Positions 1 to 9,900 of a stretch of 64,000 bases of DNA are shown here, one piece after another. The position numbers and the translations under genes are program-made. Below the pieces are notes generated by a model. It saw only the letters and a list, made by a program, of their open reading frames with translations. It was not told the DNA's origin and ran no database searches. Each line of letters starts with the position of its first letter. The stretch's first letter is position 1. Source of the stretch: Tatlockia sp. (GTDB taxonomy: Bacteria; Pseudomonadota; Gammaproteobacteria; Legionellales; Legionellaceae); contig JACCWI010000026.1 of the NCBI GenBank assembly GCA_013697725.1, positions 62,001 through 126,000 on the forward strand. Reading direction: 5' to 3'.

Positions 1-131
1 ATTTCCCATAATTTTTTTTCCGCTTCATCTACGCTCCGTGAGTCAAGCCATTTAATTGTGGTTATTTTTTCAGAATAATTTTGTTGAGTTTCTTTTAAGA
101 TTTTTTTACTTTGATTTTGATTTGAATCCAT
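1..131 (-). CDS. hypothetical protein, N-terminal part only (runs off the window)
   Basis: An ATG at 131-129 opens a minus-strand frame that stays open for 43 codons to the window edge. It begins MDSNQNQSKKILKETQQ and is hydrophilic and Lys/Glu/Gln-rich, with no signal peptide or membrane segment. There is no clear Shine-Dalgarno sequence before the ATG, so the start is uncertain. It lies downstream of the DUF2945 gene on the same strand, 111 bases away, and could be co-transcribed with it. I do not recognise the family. Confidence 0.45.
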   Translation of the reverse strand, partial: MDSNQNQSKKILKETQQNYSEKITTIKWLDSRSVDEAEKKLWE

Positions 132-242
132 ATATTTACATGGAAATCCCACTCGCTTATAAACCATTCTTTTGTAGATCCTATGAAATTTACAGTAAAG
201 TTTTATGATTAAAAGTTTACACTTCTTGCCCAATCACTGTGA

Positions 243-455
243 CTAATGCTTATTTTTTTTAACACTGCTTTCTTGATGAATAGCTACTTTACCCGATTTT
301 TCACTTTTCACTTTAACCATCGGCTTTTCAGTTGATGCCCTATATTTTTTTGTCCCTAACTTAGTATCCTTAGTCAATTTTTTTTCAACAGTTCCTGAGG
401 TTTCACCTTGGGGCGTGTTCCAAGTCACTTTATCTCCTTTATTTAGGTCTGGCAT
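243..455 (-). CDS. DUF2945 (hypervirulence-associated, TUDOR-like) domain protein
   Basis: This 70-residue basic protein matches the DUF2945 pattern: GDKVTWNTPQG near the N-terminus (residues 7-17), then SGTVEKKLT and a Lys-rich tail. DUF2945 proteins are small single-domain proteins with an SH3/Tudor-like barrel and no settled biochemical role. The start is supported by a GGGAGAT Shine-Dalgarno sequence a few bases upstream on the minus strand. It has no membrane segment or signal peptide, so it is probably cytoplasmic. The assignment is from motif resemblance; function is not inferable from context. Confidence 0.75.
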   Translation of the reverse strand: MPDLNKGDKVTWNTPQGETSGTVEKKLTKDTKLGTKKYRASTEKPMVKVKSEKSGKVAIHQESSVKKNKH

Positions 456-938
456 AATTATCTCCCAAATTAGCTAATATTTATATTTTAGCACATTGCT
501 AATTTTCAAAGCTCTGCTTTGCTTCAGTTGATTTACAGATTCGAAAGGTCTCGAATGATTTGTTACCAATAACTTTCAAAAAAATACTTTAAAACAAACA
601 ATTATTAAAAAGACCGCTAGAAGGATGGATTTAAACTTAATAGAAAAAGGCGAACAGATTTTTTTATTCTATCTGGATTTATACCGATAACATTTTTATT
701 AAGTTGTTTTAAAATGTGCAGACAGTTTTCAGCATTTACCTTTAATTTGCTTGGATTTCGAAATATATGAAGGTAGTTGTTGAATTTTTTTATAAATAAA
801 AAAAATTAAAAATCTTAAACAAAGAAATTAAAATGACACAGAGATGCGGGACGAAAGAGGCACACTTTCTCAATCTCCGCCTCGTTCAAGCATTAGCTAA
901 CATTGAAACTATTTAAATTAAGAACAAGGGGAAATTAA
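456..938. other. intergenic region with the leader of the giant ankyrin gene and one possible 27-codon upstream ORF
   Basis: This 483-base AT-rich gap separates the divergent DUF2945 gene and the 3480-residue gene. Its only notable stretch is 833-916, where an ATG opens a 27-codon frame (begins MTQRCGTKEAHFLNLRLVQA) ending just before the ribosome-binding site of the giant gene. This patch is visibly richer in G and C than its surroundings. It could be a leader peptide or a remnant of another gene. No convincing promoter pair or terminator is seen. Confidence 0.3.
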
Positions 939-3900
939 TTGTTCAAACAATTATTGTGGCAAGACAGCAATGAAGCTTTATATATAAATAGGATGTTGGA
1001 GTTGCGGCTGCTTGCTGAGAAGGAGCAAGAGGGCGGTACAGTCTTGCTGCTAGCGGCATATCGCGGCGAGCTTGATCTAGTGCAGTGGTTATTAACTACA
1101 GGCAAGGCTTTAATTACTGAAAGGGATAACTTTGGCAATACAGCATTGCTCTGTGCAGCAAGTGGCGGACATCTTGAGTTAGTGCAGTGGCTTCTACACT
1201 CAACTTGGTTACAGAAAGGGTGGGCTTTAGTCACTGAAAAAAATAATCATGGTAAGACTGCATTACTCCAGGCAGCATCGTGTGGGCATTGGGCCTTGGT
1301 GAGGTGGCTATTGCATGATGGGGGAGCTGTTATTGTTGAGAGAGATAGTTGTGGTAAGTCGGCATTGAATTGGGCAATATGGAGTGGCTCTCTAGAAGTG
1401 GTAGCGTTGTTATTTGATCAACCAGGTGTAGATTTTATTGCTACACAGGATAATTTTGGTGATATTGCACTGTTTGAGGCAGCTGAGTACGGCAGGTTTG
1501 AGATAGTATATTGGTTATTGATGCATAGTAATATAATTTTCCCTAAAGAGGTATTCGACTATGCTCGAGAATGTGTCTATAAGAATTACAAACATAGCTT
1601 AGGCTTATGGTTGGATTTTTATATTTTTGTAGCAACTAAGCCCTTGCTACCCTTGTCAAATTGTCCGTCTTTAGCTCATATTTTAGCCTATACCGGAAAT
1701 GATAAGGCGCTTTTACTCGATAAAAGTATAGACTTGCTATTTTCACTTTTTGAAGCTCCTAAGAATTTAACATTAGGTACGGTGCTATATCACTTATTGC
1801 CCTCGTTCCTGCTATATCAAAAGAATGCATTAGGCTTAGCGATTTATCAGTTGTATGAACACCAATTAAACCCTTTTTTCAATGCAAGCCAGCAAGAAAT
1901 TATTAGGCAGACCCAATCAATCCCCTACCTACAAACAATTAGTTTAGTACAAGCGCAAGATAATAAAGAAGCTCCCATTATAAAAACTGTGTTGGAGTTA
2001 AGTAAACTTGCTGAGAAGACACAAGAGGGCAATACAATTCTGCTGCAGGCGGCATATTGCGGCGAGCTGGGGGTAGTGCAGTGGTTATTAAAGACAAAAG
2101 AGGCAGTCATTACCGAAAAAGATAATAAAGGTAGAACAGCATTGCTTAAGGCAGCATCACAAGGCCATCTTGAATTGGTGCGGTGGTTATTAAATTCGGG
2201 CAGGGCAGCAATCACTGAGAGGGATAATGAGGGTAATACAGCACTACTAAGTGCAGCAAGTGGTGGCCAACTTCAGGTAGTACAGTGGCTGCTTCACACA
2301 ACATGGATACATAACAGTTGGGCTAAAATCACTGAAAAAGATAATCAGGGTATGACAGCATTGCTGCAAGCGGCAGCGTGCGGTCATTGTGAATTAGTGC
2401 GGTGGTTATTGCGTAGAGGAGGAGCTGAGCTTACCGAGAAGGATCATTGTGGTAAGACAGTATTACATTGGGCGATAAGAGGAGGTAGTCTTAGAGTAGT
2501 AAAGTTATTATTAGTTCAAAAAGAAGTGGATTTAATCGCTAGTAAAGACGTCCTTGGTACTCTAGCACTGCTGGATGCAGCAGAGTACGGCAGACTTGAG
2601 ATTGTGCAATGGTTATTAACGGAAGCTTATTTTATTTTTCTAAAAAAAGATATTAATGATGCCCAAGAATCTGCCAATAAAAACAATCAGCAGAGCTTAA
2701 GATTATGGTTGGATTTTTATATTTTTGTAGTAAATAAGCCTGCACTACCGCTGACAGAGTGCATGCCTCTGGCTAATATTTTGGCGTATACTGGAAATGA
2801 CAAAGCGCTTTTACTTGATAAAAGTTTAGACTTGCTATTTTCACTTTTCAAAGACCCTCGCAGTACAAGCTTAAATCAGCTGATATATTACTTGTTCCCA
2901 TCGCTCCTTCAGTACCCGAGAAGGAGAGCCTTAGGTTTGACGATTTATCAATTGTATGAACATGATTTAAAACCAATACTTGTTAACAATCAGCAACAAA
3001 TTATCGAGCGGGTAATGGGTGAGATAGACGCGCATAATACCGACCAAAGTTCTAAACAAATCTTCATAACAGCCCCTTTCAGTATTCCAAAGGTAAATAA
3101 TGTACAACAATCGGATTTTGCTCTAAACCAGGAACTTCCAATAATTATTTCAAGTGCAGTTAAGGAAAAATCAAAAAACAAGGTAACAAAAGAAGTCATT
3201 TCTAAAGCACCTAAGCAGCCTTTAACTTTGAGGTTAAGGGGGAATAACTCACTTTTCTTAGCAGCTCGAAAGGATATGCTGGATGTAGTGCAGTGGTTGA
3301 AAATTGAAAGGGATAATGTTTTCACAAATGAGACAATTGATCTCGCTCTACAGATAAGTAGAGGTAGCGTGAAATTATGGTTGAATTTATATAAATATTT
3401 GGTTACAAATCCATCACCACCGTTAACAAAGTGCCAACCCTTAACCGAAATTGTAGCGTATAGAGGAAAAAATAAATTAGTGTTGGTTAATAAAACCCTC
3501 TTTTTACTAGTTACGCTTTTCGATAATCCCGCAAAAAAAGAATTAGTATTAACGCTTCATGAATTGCATAAGCAGGAATTACAAGAGCTGAAACTATGGC
3601 TTAGTGGATATAAGCTAGAAAGTAGAGCTAGGATATTAAGCTTAATAAATAAAGCCGATGATTCTAGCGAGGAACCACCAACGCAAAGTCACTTAACCCA
3701 AAAAACCAGAATTCAAAAAATTGAACCGAGACTTCCATTAAATTTGGCAATTGAACAACAAGAGATAATTCCCTCGGTTGAAGGCTATTACAGTGGGGAG
3801 GATATTGATCTTCTAATTAAAGCTTTGCTCAAGCAAAATCACTTTTTTCTGTCAAAAAATTATTGCCTGTCTGGTCAGATGAGGAAAGATTTACAAGTAT

Positions 3901-6900
3901 TAAGAACCTATGTACTACCTGCAACCTCAAAAGAAGAGGGGTTTGGGCATTTAGAAACACTTATCGAGTCTATAATAGATTTCGAGACCTTATTAAATAT
4001 AAAGATACTAGAATGCCAGGTGCTTATCCCCTATAAAGTCACGGGTTACGCGCACTGGGTTACTGTTCTTGTACACTATCTGAATTATCAATTTACTGTT
4101 ACGGTTTACGATAGTATGGCTAGTGCTGTGACAGCTTCAAAGACGGTTAGTGAAGTGCGCCAGTGTATAAATTCCCTGACCAAGATTGAAGTAATACTGC
4201 TCCGGCAGAAGCTTAAAAAAATCCAATTTACCGATGTCTATTGTGGTGGTTATACCGCCCATGTAATTGCTGAAGCAGCCATGAATCCCCCTCCCACTCC
4301 TAGCGAGTTGAGCAGTTTAATCTGTATTGATGAATTTTTAACTACCCGTAACAACGACCGCATCGAAAGAGCCAAGGATGCCAAGATTGTAGCGACAGAA
4401 AAACCCAACGGCTACCGTGGTTATGCTCTTAAGGGAAATGGCCAAGCGTCACCTGAGAAAACAGCCAAAAGTGAGCAGAATGAAAAAGAGGTTCATCATC
4501 GTTGCATAGCAGAATTTACTCGCAGTTTTAATCAACTAAGTCAAACTAATCAAAATCATTTATTAGAAAAATTATTGAATGAAAGAAACCAGCTTGTTAA
4601 ACAATTAGATGCAACGAAGGATAGCCATAAGGCGGCAATCGCTATTCTTTCATTCTACCGAAATTATTGTCGGGAAGAATTGAAAATAGCGGATGATGAA
4701 AATCCCTTTGCTATTTTCTTCAAATCTAAAATGGATTTTCAGTCCGTTGAAATCATCGAAGACTTAACTAGCCTGGATCGGTTGATTAAAGAAATACTAC
4801 TTACCTTGAATGCCGATCTCCCAGAACTCTCCATCCAGGAGATGCCACTTGAAAAAGTTGATTCTGCTGGACAAGAGATCCAAGGCAACGACATCAACAC
4901 TTCTGATAGCAGAGATCTATATTATCAGCGATTGTCAAAGGCCATGGCAGGAAGTGGTAAAGGGGTAAATGAAGTTTGGGAGTTTTTCAAGCACTTAGAT
5001 GCGCTGGAGAGTGCTATTTTTTATCGTCCCCTCATTTTGGAAGTGCAAAAATTTATATGCCTTTATGAGAACAGACGTAATAACCGTTATGTAGCCTTGC
5101 AGGGTTTTCAGAAGGAGGACAAATTTTATTACTTTCTAACCCATTCCAAGAGCCTTAAAAAAGTTCCGACAATTAAAATTAAAGAAACCTGTAACCATAT
5201 TTTACAAGCAAAGATTGAATCGGTGAATCCGCAACAGGATGATTATGTTTTAACTGATGTGATGCGCTGGTTTTTGCAGACCGCTTTTACACAAAGTACT
5301 AAGCCAAAACACTATAGTTCGCCACTGTTATATGCAGCAGCGAAGGGAAATCTTGAGGTGGTGCAGTGGCTAGTCCGAGTGGGAGGAGCCTCAATTACCG
5401 AGAAGGATGCTGATGGTAATACTGCATTGCTAATAGCTGCTTTGGAACGAAAGCTTGATGTGGTGAAGTGGATGTTATTGGAAATCAGGAACATTACTAA
5501 TAAGAATGAAATTAGTTATTCAGCCCTGTTGAGCACGGCTTTGAAAGACAATCTCGTAGTCGTGCAGTATTTGCTTTTAGCAGGGGCAGCAGTTGATGAG
5601 ATGGATATTAATGATTATAAATTAGCGCTTAAAGCAGCATCGCAAGGCAATCTTGAGGTCATGCGATGGTTATTACAAGGGGATATACCAGCAATAATTG
5701 AGAAAAAATATTATGGTAATACAGCACTACTGCGAGCAGCAAAAGAAGGCAACCTAAAGATGGTGAAATGGTTATTACTGGAAGGTGGAGCCGCAATTAC
5801 CGAGAAAAATAAGTATGGTCATACAGCATTACTGCGAGCAACGTGGTGGGATAATCTTGAGGTGGTGCAGTGGTTGTTATCAATAGAAGGTGGCTTCTCA
5901 ATCGCTGAAAAAACAAACCAGGGTGATACAGCGCTGCTGATTGCAGCCTCTGTAGCTAGCGTTGACATGGTTCAATGGTTACTACTGAAAGGTGGCGCAA
6001 CAATTAATGAAACAGATAGTCAGGGCAGTACAGCTCTGTTGCTTGCAGCGGAAACAGGCAACCTTAGCGTGGTGCAGTGGTTATTACTTGAAAAAAGAGC
6101 CGTGATTACTGAGAAAGATATGGCTGGTAATACAGCACTACTGCGGGCAGTAATGAAGGGTAAGTTTAAAGTGGTCAAGTGGCTGTTACAAGAGGGTGGA
6201 TCTAAGGTTACCGAGAAGAACAATAAGGGTAACACTGCATTGCTAATGGCAGCATTAGAAGGCCAGATCGAGATATTACAGTGGTTATTGTCTATAAAGG
6301 ATGGATCCTCAATTTCTGAAAAAAATAGTGATGGTGATACAGCACTACTTATAGCAACAAGGGCAGGAAATTTTGAGTTAGTGCAATGGCTATTGAGGAA
6401 AGGCAAGGCAACGATTACAGACAGAGCTAGTTATGGTTATACGGCACTGTTGATTGCAGCAATGGCAGGCGATCTTGAGATGGTGCAGTGGTTGTTACAA
6501 GAAGGAGGGGCTTTAATTACTGAGAAGGATTATGCTGGACATACAGCCTTGTTGTTCGCAGCCGCATTGGGTAGGTTTGACCTCGTGCAGTGGATATTGA
6601 GAGATGGGAGAGCCAAAATCACTCAAAGGAGTGTTAAAGGTTGGACTATTCTGATGGCGGCCGCATTGGGAGGGAGCCTTGAGATGGTGCAGTGGCTGCT
6701 GTCATCGGAAGGAGGGGCTTCGATTAGAAAGAGAGATTATGAGGGAAAAACAACACTGATGTTTGCCGCATTGGGAGGCAGTCTTGACATGGTGCAGTGG
6801 CTGATACGTGAAAGAGGAGTTTCGATCAGGAAGAGGGACTATGATGGAAACACAGTACTGTTGATAGCGGCACGAGAAGATAAACTTGACATAGTACAGT

Positions 6901-9900
6901 GGTTGTTAAGCGAGGAAGGTGCCAAAATTACCCAGAGGGATAAAAATGGTAATACAGCCCTGTTATTGGCAGCAGGGAATGGCAGTCTTGGTGTTGTGCA
7001 ATGGTTGCTTGAGGAGAAAAGGGCTGATATCACCGAGAAAAATGACGATGGTGATACCGCTTTATTGGTAGCAGCATTAAAGGGTAAGCTGGATCTAATG
7101 CAGTGGTTATTAAAAGAAGGCAGAGCACTAATCACCGAAACCAATAATCGTGGAAGCACAGTTTTGCTGCGAGCGGCATGGGGCGGCTCGCTTGAAGTGT
7201 TGCGGTGGGTTTTGATAGAAAGCGACTTAATTATCACTCAAGAGGCGATCGACCAAGCTCTTATCTTAGCTAGGGTGAGATGCATGAACAGTGTACGTCT
7301 GTGGTTAGATTTTTATAACTATTTATCTCTGGAACAATCATTACCTTTAACACAATGCATGCCTCTTAATGAAATTCTAACGTATTCAGGGAGCGATAAA
7401 GCGCTGTTGCTTGATCAAAGCCTGTCTTTATTATTTTCGTTTTTTGAATCACCACAGAAAAAAGCCCTTAGCCTGACGCTATATCAGTTGCACCAGCAGG
7501 AGCTTTTCCCCTTACTTTGTGAGAATCAGCTAAAAATTATTGAGCCTGTTATAGCTGAAATGAATAGGGTTCATGATTGTCACTACCGTTCGATGCAAGC
7601 CCCTATAATACAAACTTCTAATGTGCCATTTGTTAATAATGAATCACAATCTGCCTTAACGATTGACCCGGATATAACAAGCAATCTGAGCAATGAGCAA
7701 CAATTATCAAAATTAATTTTAAAAATAATAACCACTGATGATTTGCTTGAATTTGCTGTAAAAGACGTTTTTGGTGACTGGGGCAGTTCACCAATGATTA
7801 GTTATAGTGAAAAAATAAAATTGCCCGGAAACCTTACCCAAAAACTAAGAGAGGCTAACAAGTCCTTATATGAAAATATTATGCTCAATACTACTGTGCT
7901 GATGTATAAATTAATGCACAACTGCGAGCCCAGCCTCTCCATCACCTTTATCAATAGATTGACGATAGATCTACGGGGAGATATCGATCCTTCTGTTTTT
8001 ACTGTGGAATTAAATCATTGGCGTGAACATCCCACTCCTGCCTTAGATCAACAAGCAGGCCTATTTCAAACGGCACTGATCAATCTTTTAAAATCGAAAC
8101 ATCCTGATTATCAACTATTATTTGACTCAAGCACGCAGGAGTCCAAAGCGCACTCTAATAATATATTTATTAAAGCCAAGGAATCTATTGAAGAGAAAGT
8201 GCTGGATTTATTTATACAGCGCATTTCTTCTGTGCTGCATTCCTGGATTGCTGGACGCAATAAGAACGAATTAACTGAATTATCAATTGAACCAGTTCTA
8301 ACACTTAGAGCTTTTTTATTCACCAAGCGAAGAGAAGCGTTTGTAAAACGGCATCCTTGTGGCTTTGAAGACAACAAAGTTCCCAACTATTATAAAAATG
8401 TAATTGAGCAATTTGAATTTAAAAGAAATACTCAGGGCAAAGTTGCATTTATTGTCGTGGCTCATTTTGTCCATACCCTACCTTATTTTTTAGAGGCATT
8501 AACCTCTCTAGGCGATGTGGTTGCACTGATTTCCAAGCAATCGGGCACGGTAAAAACTGTACGTAAATCTATTGTGGATATTTATAAAGATATCCTGGTG
8601 CCTCAACTTGATAAAAATAATTTAAAAATAGATTCCACTGAAGCCGAATTCTTTTTTAAAAAACTATTTGAACAGGAGCAATGGAAAAATCACCAGTTCA
8701 TAATTCTTGACCATGGCGGCTACTTCGCTCCTCGAATTAACGATGTACTCAAAAACTACAGCAATAAAATTATTGGGGTTGTAGAGCACACCTGGAATGG
8801 TGAAGTACGTTATCAAGAGCAATTAGAATCCAGATCCCCTTTTCCTTTCCCCGTATTGTCTGTCGCACACTCCACTCTTAAAGGGTTAGAAAGCGAAGCC
8901 GTGGCCGATAGTATAGTTGATGCCCTAAGTGGAAAGGTATTTACTGGAGCAGGAATAAGTCAACCTATTAAGACCTTAAATCGAATCCTGATTATTGGCT
9001 ATGGGCATATTGGCAAGTCAGTGGCAGTCGCTTTAAAAGCTAGACTAGGTGAGCGAGCTATGGAAATAATTGCCATTTGTGATCTATCCGATATAACCAG
9101 AAAAGAAGCGAAGCGAGAATTTTCCAAAATCACTAAGCATAAGGAAAAATACCTTAAAGAAGCAGATTTAATTATTACAGCCACAAGTACGCAGGCTTTA
9201 ACCCAAAAGGATTTTTCAAAATTAAAGTCAGGTGCATTCATCGCTTGCGCCACCTCAAGTGATGATCAGATTACAGAAGATGCTTTGCAAGGTTACACTA
9301 TTGAGGAAGGACAGACTAAGAAAATCCAAACACTCTGCCCTAAATACAAGCATGAACGTTCAGGGAAATACTTCTACCTCATTGCTAATGGGGATTCTGT
9401 GAATTTCACCATTGGTTCGACTCCTCACCCTATAATCCATATTGTATTAACCTCTATTCTGGTGGATGCTCATCAATTAATTAAAAATAGCTCCCTGTCC
9501 CTCTGGAATCTCAAACAAATTGAGCTCTTCAACGGAGAAGATGACCTAATTAAGAAAAACTATGAAGCAGTTTTTGGACGCTTATCAACGGAGGAGACGG
9601 GGTTAACTAATCGAATTCAGCAGCAAAGTATCGCTCTAATTGAAAAAATGGATAAATTAAAACAAAATAAAAATTACCTAAAAAATTATATTCCTGTACC
9701 TATAAAAATGGGGCATAACAAGCATGAAAATTCAGATGCATTAGTGCCTCTAGTCTTCAATAAAACCCTGCAAAATATTTTCCTTTATGGTTCAGGAAAA
9801 ACATTTTTACTGCAATATTTCATGCGACTGTGGAGCAAAAACACTGGATTTCAAAAAGAAATTCCTTATCTTTTTTACATAAAACTTTCTTTCTTTAAGG

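Noticed and set aside
530..560. GATTCGAA near 540, resembling the T-loop of the tRNA-Arg gene, as a possible attachment-site repeat
   Set aside because: Identity does not extend beyond eight bases, which is the generic T-arm sequence; no direct repeat of the tRNA 3' end was found.
935..7237. Several 60-130-codon open frames on the minus strand across the ankyrin arrays
   Set aside because: They are antisense shadows of the ankyrin repeats: they repeat with the array, have low-complexity Asn/Ser/His composition, and lack ribosome-binding sites.
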